From: Methanobacteriota archaeon
GTDB taxonomy: Archaea; Thermoplasmatota; Poseidoniia; Poseidoniales; Poseidoniaceae
DNA: 33,664 nt
NCBI GenBank assembly: GCA_004195515.1
Contig: PSPR01000006.1
Coordinates: 1-33,664, forward strand
Direction of reading: 5' to 3'
This document shows, piece after piece, positions 1 through 6,370 of the stretch. The position numbers were made by a program, and so were the translations under genes. Numbering within the stretch: the first letter of the stretch is position 1; each line of letters starts with the position of its first letter. Below the pieces are notes generated by a model. It saw only the letters and a list, made by a program, of their open reading frames with translations. It was not told the origin of the DNA and did no database searches.

Positions 1-1483
1 TTATAGTAGGACAATTATCAAAACCTGAAGGGTAAGTGTCTGAATCGGGATTTGCACCATCAAATACATGGACCAGAATATTAGAAGGAAACCAATTATA
101 ATCTACACCACTTGCATAAATTAGGCCATTATTATCGATGCTAATTCCGTTTAAATAATCAGTACCAATGCCAGCTGCCCATTGATAAGTGCCAGAAGAA
201 TTTAGGCTTGCTACAAATGAATGTCCACTTTTAGTAGTCGTCCACCAATCAATCTGATTGAAGCGTCCTGAAAAAATGATTTCACCGTTTGTGTTTATTA
301 GAACATCTGTTCCCCAACTGGCCCCACTGCTTGAACTGTTAGTCGTCGCCCAATCCCAGGTTCCATTAGCTAGTATTTTTGCAAAGAAAATGTCCTTAGA
401 ACTTGCATAAAGAGTTGTAGAGCCAAATGCTGCTTCCTCATCAATACTTCCAGTTAGATATGCATCGCCATTTGAGTCAACCGCAATGGCAGCACCGCTG
501 TCACCATAACTTGTCTCTGAACCTCCTGCTTTAACCAGCCAAATATTGGTTAGATTTGAGTGGAATTTAGCAACAAAGATGTCTGTCGAACCTGAAGATG
601 TAATACTATTGCCATCAATTGTAATCGTAGCTACAAATTGACCGGTTACAAAAATTTCACCATTAGAATTGAGATCCAATGCTAAGCCTTTATTGCTACT
701 ATATCCACCACTCGTTGAAAAGTAAACCGAATCTCCCCAAGTCCCATTTGATAATACTTTTGAGACAAATATACTATTGAAAACAGGTGTGTTGCCAATT
801 TTGCCGGCATCGGTATGTCCGGTGATAAAAATGTCATCGTTGCTATCGATTGCCAATCCTTCTCCACTCACATAATATCCACTTGTTTGATTCGATGCTA
901 TTGCCCATTGCCAACTACCGGTCTGGTTAATTTTTGCCACGATAATGTCTTGATACGAAGCATCACAAGTCAAGTCGATAGTTCCAAAGGTTGAATTTCC
1001 GCTACAATATCCGGTGATGGTTAGATCTCCATTTGAATCGATTTCGATATCTTTAGATTCATCATCCGAAGTGCTACCGGCCTTTGTTACCCAATCCCAA
1101 GTGCCAGTAGGGGTTAATTTAGCCACGAAAATATCTGTGCCCCCATAAGAAGTGACACTAGTCGAACCGAAAGTTGCTATTTGTTTGAAAAATCCAGTGA
1201 CATATGCATTTCCATTTGAATCGACCACAATTGCATGCCCTATGTCTTCACTATTACCACCGGCTGAATTGTTGAATTGAGTGCCAGCAGACCTTCCGCT
1301 AACTTGTGAAGTTGAGATTCCTAAATCTAATTCGGTTAAGGCATCATGCTGGGCAATACCTAGCCCAGATGAATCTAAGAAACCCTCATAATTTACATCT
1401 GCCGTTTCATTAACTGGAGAGATTAGACCTAGTAGAGGCAAGCCGGCAAAAAGTAGAATCAGTATCCAAGCACATGTGCGCAT
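1..1483 (-). CDS. Secreted SBBP-type beta-propeller repeat protein, 3' end cut by window edge
   Basis: The reading frame stays open from an ATG at 1483-1481 to the window edge, giving 494 residues with no stop. The first 20 or so residues (MRTCAWILILLFAGLPLLG) form a signal peptide, so the protein is probably exported. The rest repeats a unit of about 45-55 residues with the pattern D-S-N-G-(N/D)-x-(Y/F)-(V/I)-T-G, then F-G-S, then D-I-F-(V/F)-A-K-(L/I/F), then G-T-W-x-W, as in SBBP (beta-propeller repeat) proteins; six to seven blades are visible. The last visible residues (DSDTYPSGFDNCPT) look like the start of a calcium-binding thrombospondin type 3-like segment. An extracellular role such as binding or adhesion is inference. 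It is transcribed away from eL41. The start is the only ATG in front of the signal peptide. Confidence 0.85.
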   Translation of the reverse strand, partial: MRTCAWILILLFAGLPLLGLISPVNETADVNYEGFLDSSGLGIAQHDALTELDLGISTSQVSGRSAGTQFNNSAGGNSEDIGHAIVVDSNGNAYVTGFFKQIATFGSTSVTSYGGTDIFVAKLTPTGTWDWVTKAGSTSDDESKDIEIDSNGDLTITGYCSGNSTFGTIDLTCDASYQDIIVAKINQTGSWQWAIASNQTSGYYVSGEGLAIDSNDDIFITGHTDAGKIGNTPVFNSIFVSKVLSNGTWGDSVYFSTSGGYSSNKGLALDLNSNGEIFVTGQFVATITIDGNSITSSGSTDIFVAKFHSNLTNIWLVKAGGSETSYGDSGAAIAVDSNGDAYLTGSIDEEAAFGSTTLYASSKDIFFAKILANGTWDWATTNSSSSGASWGTDVLINTNGEIIFSGRFNQIDWWTTTKSGHSFVASLNSSGTYQWAAGIGTDYLNGISIDNNGLIYASGVDYNWFPSNILVHVFDGANPDSDTYPSGFDNCPTI

Positions 1484-1512
1484 GACCCGTCCTTTGGAGA
1501 TGAAGAATTTAA

Positions 1513-1524
1513 TAGTTTATACGA
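1513..1524 (-). promoter_or_regulatory. Candidate TATA element for the propeller protein gene
   Basis: On the minus strand an AT-rich TCGTATAAACT segment lies about 30-40 nt before the ATG at 1483, in an otherwise A/T-rich upstream region. This fits an archaeal TATA box giving a short or leaderless mRNA. Assigned by position and base content only. Confidence 0.35.
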
Positions 1525-1594
1525 ATTTAATAATATTTACATCCGCTTAGGCTACTCCTTTTGAATATTAATCTCAGGCTTGGCTACCCAAAGC

Positions 1595-1607
1595 CCTCAT
1601 ATAGAGG
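1595..1607 (+). promoter_or_regulatory. Candidate TATA box of eL41 within a short inverted repeat
   Basis: CCTC-ATATA-GAGG puts a TATA-like core between 4-nt inverted arms, 25-37 nt before the eL41 ATG. The GAGGAGG at 1604-1610 is 21 nt from the ATG, too far for a normal ribosome binding site, so the mRNA is more likely leaderless or short-leadered from this promoter. Confidence 0.45.
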
Positions 1608-1631
1608 AGGTTTGTCGCCGGACTGTTCACC

Positions 1632-1739
1632 ATGAAGCGAGGTTCACGGGCTTGGAAAAAGGCTGGCCAGCAGCGATGGAAATGGCGTAAAAAGAAACTA
1701 CGCCGTCGAAAGCGCGCTCGTCGTCAAGCAAAGCAATGA
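1632..1739 (+). CDS. rpl41e: Large ribosomal subunit protein eL41
   Basis: This is a 35-residue, extremely basic peptide beginning MKRGSRAWKKAGQQRWKW, followed by clusters of K and R. The pattern K-R-x-x-R-x-W-K-K-x-G-x-x-R-W-K-W-x-K-K, then R-R-x-K-R-x-R-R, matches archaeal L41e, usually about 25-38 residues. eL41 is a single arginine/lysine-rich helix that sits at the ribosomal subunit interface. The gene is easily missed because of its size. It lies just upstream of tRNA-Trp on the same strand (32-nt gap), so co-transcription is possible. Identity rests on composition and the W-K-W/R-R spacing, which is good evidence for this family although the peptide is short. Confidence 0.8.
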   Translation: MKRGSRAWKKAGQQRWKWRKKKLRRRKRARRQAKQ

Positions 1740-1771
1740 GTTTAGCTTATTTGGGTTTGAATACACCAAAA

Positions 1772-1944
1772 GGGAGTATAGTATAACCTGGTAGTATTGC
1801 TGGCTCCAATTGTTGAGAAGACTTCGAATGATTTGACTTTAAAATCGAATCCGAGAATAATCCACATACAGCCGTACACACAACATACAGTGGCGGATCA
1901 GAAGATACCAGCCGGACGGGGTTCAAATCCCTGTGCTCCCACCA
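1772..1944 (+). tRNA. trnW: tRNA-Trp (anticodon CCA) with a 97-nt intron, CCA encoded
   Basis: The acceptor stem pairs GGGAGTA (1772-1778) with TGCTCCC (1934-1940), then discriminator A1941 and encoded CCA 1942-1944. The D stem pairs GTAT with GTAT around a loop that contains GG. The anticodon stem pairs GCTGG (1799-1803) with CCAGC (1908-1912). The loop is C-T-CCA-A, so the anticodon at 1806-1808 is CCA (Trp). The T arm is CGGGG-TTCAAAT-CCCTG. The two halves of the anticodon arm are separated by an intron after nucleotide 37, the standard archaeal position and one often occupied in tRNA-Trp. Splicing needs the tRNA endonuclease and RtcB ligase, neither of which is in this window. Confidence 0.93.
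1810..1906 (+). other. tRNA-Trp intron with bulge-helix-bulge boundaries
   Basis: Exon 1 ends at A1809 (position 37) and exon 2 starts at A1907 (position 38). A bulge-helix-bulge can be drawn. CTCC (1804-1807) faces GAAG (1901-1904) with one C-A mismatch. A 3-nt bulge AAT (1808-1810) lies on the 5' side and ATA (1905-1907) on the 3' side. Both cuts then fall after the second bulge base, which supports these boundaries. In halophiles and Pyrococcus the tRNA-Trp intron is also a box C/D guide RNA; convincing C and D boxes were not found here. Confidence 0.75.
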
Positions 1945-1973
1945 CGTTAATTGCTTCTAATTGTATTCATGTT

Positions 1974-2040
1974 GGGAGCACTAGAGTTCGTGCTTCCTTC
2001 CTTGCAGTCAGTCCAGCACTCACCCCCTGTGCTCCCACCA
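1974..2040 (+). pseudogene. Degenerate tRNA-Trp-like remnant
   Basis: GGGAGCA (1974-1980) can pair perfectly over 7 bp with TGCTCCC (2030-2036), which is followed by A and CCA exactly as in the neighbouring tRNA-Trp. The 17 nt CCCTGTGCTCCCACCAC at 2025-2041 is identical to 1929-1945 of the real tRNA, and CCAGC (the anticodon 3' stem) also recurs at 2013-2017. No T loop, D arm or anticodon arm can be folded, so it is not a functional canonical tRNA. It could be a decayed duplicate or an attachment-site-like scar. The arms can also form a hairpin GGGAGCAC/GTGCTTCC at 1974-1998. Confidence 0.6.
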
Positions 2041-2060
2041 CTTCTATTGAATTTCTTAGT

Positions 2061-2088
2061 ATTGTTGAAAACAATTTAATTAATTTTT
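2061..2088 (+). terminator. Hairpin plus T-rich tract after the tRNA-Trp region
   Basis: ATTGTT-GAA-AACAAT (2061-2075) forms a 6-bp stem followed by TTAATTAATTTTT. Archaeal termination uses T-rich tracts, so this fits the end of the eL41/tRNA-Trp unit. The same AT-rich stretch might also act as promoter for the protease gene at 2139. Confidence 0.4.
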
Positions 2089-2138
2089 ACCAACATGTTG
2101 ATGACCATCGGGCCACCCATTAGTGTATAGGGAACACT

Positions 2139-4241
2139 ATGCGACGCCGATTTGCACTCCTTTGTTTAACCCTCTTGGTTCTACCTTTGACTGGTTCTTT
2201 GAGTACTGATAATCGCGATGAAGGCTGGTCGAGCGTTATTCCAACCATGAGTCCAATCGTCCACCAAAATGTAGACTGGTGGGATTATACCACCGTGGAC
2301 TCAAACCGGAATGGCATTTTTGATTCATTAGAAACCAATACCGGACCGGTTGGTATCGGTTTGTCTTACGGTCGAGAAATCACCGATTCCGATGTTGAAT
2401 TACTCAATGAAATGGGCTATTCTATCATCGATGTCATCGAATCGGTCGATGCATTATTGCTCGGAGTCATCGATTCAGAAGACATTTGGGTTTTGGCAGA
2501 AATCGATGGTGTAGTTATGGTCGAACGTTATGGTCAAGTCGTTTTTTATGGCGATATTCAGACACCAAATATCAAATCTGAGCCTTCTGACGATTACCCA
2601 CATGCGGCTTGGAATCATTCTGAAGGGCGAGGCATGGGCATCAATATCGCAATGGTCGATACCGGTGTCGATAATGAACACCCAGGTTTAAAGGACAAAT
2701 TTGTTGCAGGATATGATGCGGTTTGTTATCTACATACCGACCCTGAATGTCTTCTTGCTGGTGGTCAACAAGAAGACGGCTCATTCGACCCCGATGATGG
2801 AAATCAGCATGGGACCGCTTGCATGGGAATGGCAAGCGCAACCGGTTTAGACGCTAATGACGAACAAACCGGATTTGAGGGTTCTGCACCGAATGCTAGT
2901 TTGATCGATGTACGAATCGGAACCGATGCAGGAGCAGGCCCGTTCGAGAATTACGTTTTAGAACAAGAATTCTATGAATCAGCGATGAATGGAATTCAGT
3001 GGATTATCGACCACAAAGATACTGAATGGCCTGGTGTTGATGAAAGCAAATATGGGATCGACATCATCTCGCTATCTTGGGGAATAACCAGCCATGAAAC
3101 CGGCGGTTCCGATGGAGAGGATATGCATTCTAGAATTCTCAATGCAGCAACCGAAGCCGGAATTGTCGCCTCGATCGCCGCAGGAAACGATGGACCGGAT
3201 AATGACGGCTTATCCGGCATGGGCTCTTCTTCACTATCTATTACAGTCGGTGCGACCGATGATCTGAATACCGTTACTCGTGATGATGATACCATCGCAT
3301 CATACTCTAGTCGGGGGCCACGTCGAGATAATGGTGATAGCGATCCTATCAATGAGATGAAACCGGATGTGACCGCTCCTGGCTCCAATATTATTCAAGC
3401 CGAAGGTTGTGTGACCACCGGCGCTTGCAATAACAATGTCCCAGGTCAAGATGCGGCAAATAACGGCTATACCGGTCGTGGTTCAGGCACTTCGTACGCC
3501 ACTCCAGCAGTGAGTGGAGTTATCGCGTTGATGCTTGAAGCAAATGATGAAATCAATCCCTTGGTCGTTCGAGAAATCCTAAGAAGCACCGCTACTCGAA
3601 TGGGTGAACCAACTCAGCCCGAGATAGATCCACATTGGAATCGTGACTTCGGTTGGGGGCTGGTAGATGCCCATGATGCTACTTGGATGGCAAGCTATCT
3701 TTCGGAAATAGGAATGGAGACATCTTCGATGAATCTTGACCTACAAGCCCACTTCACCAATACAAGTATCGGGGGGGACGGGGAAGTCACCTATACCGGC
3801 ATGGCTTGGAGCAGAGGTGCAATCCTCGAAATGGTAGAATATTCGGTCGATGATGGTCAAACCTGGAGTGAGGTTTCATACGAAGTTGTAGAAGGAGAAT
3901 TAACCTCTTACGAGACATTTGCATTCACGTTTACAATCGATAGCGACATCTTGCCTCTTGGGACAAATATGGTAATCGTACGAGCAATCGATGATAGTGG
4001 AGCATCATCACTCATCGATTGGGAACAAGTCGAAGGCAAAGGGCTCGTAGATACTATGGCAGGTGCGTTCTCGATGGGGAGAATCTTATTCTTGTCGATA
4101 TTTGCAATCGCAGTCGCGAGTTTCGGAGTATTTGTATTCATTCAAAAGCGAGTAGATGAGCCTCATGAATTAGTTCTGACCAGCAACATTCCAGCAATTG
4201 TAAGCGACCAGCCTTTAGAAGCGGAACTCATCACAGAATAG
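2139..4241 (+). CDS. Subtilisin-like serine protease (S8) with C-terminal membrane anchor
   Basis: This 700-residue protein has an N-terminal signal peptide (residues 1 to about 22) and an acidic N-terminal region with a calcium-loop-like D-S-N-R-N-G-I-F-D (54-62). The S8 catalytic domain spans about 160-515. All catalytic residues are present: Asp174 in AMVDTGVD, His224 in GNQHGTA, oxyanion Asn350 in AAGNDGP and Ser452 in GSGTSYATPAVSG. After the domain comes a beta-rich segment (about 535-635), a membrane helix at about 648-668 and a short cytoplasmic tail. The expected location is the outer face of the membrane, degrading or processing extracellular proteins; the substrate is unknown. The ATG at 2139 is the only start that includes the complete signal peptide, and there is no clear Shine-Dalgarno. 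Confidence 0.95.
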   Translation: MRRRFALLCLTLLVLPLTGSLSTDNRDEGWSSVIPTMSPIVHQNVDWWDYTTVDSNRNGIFDSLETNTGPVGIGLSYGREITDSDVELLNEMGYSIIDVIESVDALLLGVIDSEDIWVLAEIDGVVMVERYGQVVFYGDIQTPNIKSEPSDDYPHAAWNHSEGRGMGINIAMVDTGVDNEHPGLKDKFVAGYDAVCYLHTDPECLLAGGQQEDGSFDPDDGNQHGTACMGMASATGLDANDEQTGFEGSAPNASLIDVRIGTDAGAGPFENYVLEQEFYESAMNGIQWIIDHKDTEWPGVDESKYGIDIISLSWGITSHETGGSDGEDMHSRILNAATEAGIVASIAAGNDGPDNDGLSGMGSSSLSITVGATDDLNTVTRDDDTIASYSSRGPRRDNGDSDPINEMKPDVTAPGSNIIQAEGCVTTGACNNNVPGQDAANNGYTGRGSGTSYATPAVSGVIALMLEANDEINPLVVREILRSTATRMGEPTQPEIDPHWNRDFGWGLVDAHDATWMASYLSEIGMETSSMNLDLQAHFTNTSIGGDGEVTYTGMAWSRGAILEMVEYSVDDGQTWSEVSYEVVEGELTSYETFAFTFTIDSDILPLGTNMVIVRAIDDSGASSLIDWEQVEGKGLVDTMAGAFSMGRILFLSIFAIAVASFGVFVFIQKRVDEPHELVLTSNIPAIVSDQPLEAELITE

Positions 4242-4259
4242 TTGCAGTAGGTGATTGAA

Positions 4260-4841
4260 ATGTGGTTCGAGGTTTTTTCATTTTTCGTGGGGGTCTTTTT
4301 TTCCCACGCTGCCTTTAGAATACCATTTTTATTGTTCCCTCGAATGAAGTCTTGGAACGAGCAATTCACATCTCATCCTGAGCCAGTCAATGTTGATGGC
4401 GAATTATTATTGAGAGTACTTCACATGAGGAATTTCTACTACTTAGGATTGTTTTTCACATTCATCCCACTCATTTTTGGTTGGCTAACCATCCAATATG
4501 GCAATGCTCCTCTCGGGTTTGGACTCTGGCTTTCAAGCGGTTGGTTATTGATTTCAAACATTAGTTCTCCACTTGCAGGCGAGGGCCCTCCTTGGACCAA
4601 AACCTTAGCGATGAAACTCCAATTGGTTCGAAATGAAGCCGAATCAGACAAGTCCTGTTGTCAATTTCCAGCGCCGGTTTGGGAAGTGACTGCGGTACGT
4701 TGTGCAATCTGCAGAAAAATCCTCCTCAATGAGCCTCGACCTGATCTCGGTCGACCACGTAGCGATGGCAAGATCAAGGGTCTGTTTCTACTAATTTTGA
4801 GTGGAGGGCGACCATTGGTTTCTCTCAATGAAGAAGAATGA
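4260..4841 (+). CDS. Membrane protein of unknown function
   Basis: A 193-residue protein that I do not recognise. It starts with a hydrophobic helix (about residues 2-24), has two more likely membrane helices (about 60-83 and 89-105), then a soluble part with Cys pairs (SCC and CAIC) that might bind metal or form a disulphide, and a hydrophobic C-terminal stretch. The ATG at 4260 is preferred over an in-frame GTG at 4251, because AGGTGA at 4248-4253 is well placed as its ribosome binding site and would overlap the GTG. It follows the protease by 18 nt and is probably co-transcribed, so a role next to the protease in the envelope is possible but unproven. Confidence 0.65.
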   Translation: MWFEVFSFFVGVFFSHAAFRIPFLLFPRMKSWNEQFTSHPEPVNVDGELLLRVLHMRNFYYLGLFFTFIPLIFGWLTIQYGNAPLGFGLWLSSGWLLISNISSPLAGEGPPWTKTLAMKLQLVRNEAESDKSCCQFPAPVWEVTAVRCAICRKILLNEPRPDLGRPRSDGKIKGLFLLILSGGRPLVSLNEEE

Positions 4842-4856
4842 TAGTGTTTCGAGATA

Positions 4857-4870
4857 ATTACTATTGTAAT
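4857..4870. terminator. Small hairpin after the 193-residue membrane protein
   Basis: ATTAC-TATT-GTAAT forms a 5-bp stem in an AT-rich stretch 15 nt past the stop codon. It is weak on its own and may act with the larger hairpin at 4888-4929. Confidence 0.3.
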
Positions 4871-4887
4871 TCATAATATGGCTAAGG

Positions 4888-4929
4888 CTAGTACTGATAA
4901 CATCAATTCACTAGTGTTGTCAGTACCAG
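4888..4929. terminator. Bidirectional hairpin between convergent genes
   Basis: CTAGTACTGATAACA (4888-4902) and TGTTGTCAGTACCAG (4915-4929) are 15-nt inverted arms with two G-T or mismatch positions and a 12-nt loop. The hairpin lies between two converging genes and 4 nt past the stop of the minus-strand gene, which suits a shared terminator or 3'-end protecting structure. Confidence 0.5.
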
Positions 4930-4933
4930 TTTG

Positions 4934-6208
4934 TTAACCAAACATATTTCCGAATCCTTCGAATTGTGAATCTTCAGTTCCGCCTTGATCTAGATCGAGA
5001 TCACCAACCTTTTCGTTAACCGTTGCCGCCTCATCGATGAAAGAGAATGCCTCGCTAGATGCTTCGGCGGTTTTCATAGTGCCATCGATTGCACTGGGTG
5101 CGGCTTGAGCCGCGCCAACCGCAGTTGTAGCGACGAGATTTGCTTTTTGTCCTAGCCCTGCTGCTCCTGCCGCGGCTATGCCAACCCCGACTCCAAGCGC
5201 GGTGCCAGCTACGGCACCGACGACTTTTCCGCTCTTGATGAGCATACCGCCATCGCCTTCTTCCTCTGGAGTCTTTATTGGCTTTTCATTGCCGATTCTC
5301 ATCCACTCAGGTGGTTTCCCGGAGCCACCACCAAGAACTGCCAATGTCGTAAATGCTGCCAAAGGCATGACCGCTAAAGCGGTCAGGAGATCAAGGAACG
5401 AGGTATCAGGAACACTTCCAATATGGAGCATATCTTCCATGAAAGATTGCTCAATGTTAATGTTTTGACCAAGATCTGCTCCAAGCCAAGACAAAACGAT
5501 TACGCTGGCTAATCTTCCCATCAACCACAGAACCAATACCGGCGCAAGCCAAGATAATCTGGTCATCGAGATAAGCCATCTTCTAGTAAACGCTGCAATA
5601 GTGATATGTTTTCTGGCAAAACTAGGGAAAAACCTCATCACAAAAATCAGTACGACCAAGTAGCATGCTAGAGCGACCTCTAGTCTTCTTTGTTCTTTAA
5701 TCCAAGTCTCTGGGATGAAAATAATTAGAGCCAGGGGTGCTACGACCAATAATAGTTGGAATGGAATTGCCAATAGGACCAGCCCACCATGGGTAGAGAG
5801 AAGGGAATGGCCTTTGACCATCCGATCTGAAACCATTACGGTCATCTTAGCGTGGGGCGAGCGTGAATGATTTTTTCTTGCTTGGCGCAAGCTTGCAGCG
5901 TCTCTTTTTACCCTTGTGAGGCCGAGGGTTGCTTTCCATCCGCCTCTCTCGATTACGAATAAGGGTGTGAAACCACCAGAAAAAAGGGCGAGAAGAAGCG
6001 CTAACATTCCATATGCTAAGGAGGCTGCAACGATCCAAGGAATCATTTGAGTTTGGAAAGACATGGTGAAATTCTCGGCACCAAAACTGAATTCGAACAG
6101 GTAAGTGATCGAGAATGCAGCCATAGGAGTGAGAAATATTTGGCAGAAAACCACTCCTGTTAACCAAATGCGGGCCGTTAACGGTCCTTTGTCTGCGAAC
6201 TCACCCAC
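4934..6208 (-). CDS. Polytopic membrane protein of unknown function with Gly/Ala-rich tail
   Basis: A 424-residue protein of no family I recognise. Likely membrane helices lie near residues 12-38, 54-82, 141-165, 176-195, 214-245 and 268-293. A basic cytoplasmic loop (about 92-125, rich in K, R, H and S) sits between the second and third. After about residue 325 a Gly/Ala/Val-rich hydrophobic segment (327-370) precedes an acidic C-terminus ending in GFGNMFG. The start is GTG at 6208, preceded by GGAGTGAT, a near-match to the GGAGGTGAT ribosome binding site. It diverges from the large exported protein at 6371 and shares a 162-bp control region with it. Confidence 0.7.
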   Translation of the reverse strand: MGEFADKGPLTARIWLTGVVFCQIFLTPMAAFSITYLFEFSFGAENFTMSFQTQMIPWIVAASLAYGMLALLLALFSGGFTPLFVIERGGWKATLGLTRVKRDAASLRQARKNHSRSPHAKMTVMVSDRMVKGHSLLSTHGGLVLLAIPFQLLLVVAPLALIIFIPETWIKEQRRLEVALACYLVVLIFVMRFFPSFARKHITIAAFTRRWLISMTRLSWLAPVLVLWLMGRLASVIVLSWLGADLGQNINIEQSFMEDMLHIGSVPDTSFLDLLTALAVMPLAAFTTLAVLGGGSGKPPEWMRIGNEKPIKTPEEEGDGGMLIKSGKVVGAVAGTALGVGVGIAAAGAAGLGQKANLVATTAVGAAQAAPSAIDGTMKTAEASSEAFSFIDEAATVNEKVGDLDLDQGGTEDSQFEGFGNMFG

Positions 6209-6301
6209 AAATCACTCCCCGATTGGAGATGGTATCAAAGGTTGCCCTCTTTTCCTGCTTCTTCGTGTTGATTTTCCGGCTTTGGATTTAATTCCAAGCC
6301 T

Positions 6302-6318
6302 TGTCCCCTATGGGGACA
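6302..6318. promoter_or_regulatory. Perfect inverted repeat in the divergent intergenic region, possible operator
   Basis: TGTCCCC-TAT-GGGGACA is a perfect 7-bp inverted repeat with a 3-nt spacer, 14 bp upstream of the candidate TATA box at 6333-6339 that serves the gene at 6371. It fits a dimeric regulator site or an RNA hairpin. No regulator gene is nearby. Confidence 0.4.
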
Positions 6319-6332
6319 GCAGAAGGCCACAT

Positions 6333-6339
6333 TCATATG
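6333..6339 (+). promoter_or_regulatory. Candidate TATA box of the 1095-residue exported protein
   Basis: TCATATG lies 32-38 nt upstream of the ATG at 6371, a normal spacing for a short-leader or leaderless archaeal transcript. No ribosome binding site is visible before that ATG, which agrees with leaderless translation. Confidence 0.4.
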
Positions 6340-6370
6340 GTTAGCGTTGTTCGCAAACCCGTTGATGTAA

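Noticed and set aside
1810-1906. Box C/D guide RNA inside the tRNA-Trp intron
   Set aside because: Only weak words (TGAT, CCGA) are present; no paired C/D and C'/D' boxes with suitable guide spacing were found.
1974-2040. Functional second tRNA gene
   Set aside because: The acceptor stem and CCA fold, but no T loop, D arm or anticodon arm can be drawn.
1797-2123. 108-codon open frame on plus strand
   Set aside because: It runs across the tRNA-Trp intron, 3' exon and the tRNA-like remnant, has no ribosome binding site and shows no protein-like composition.
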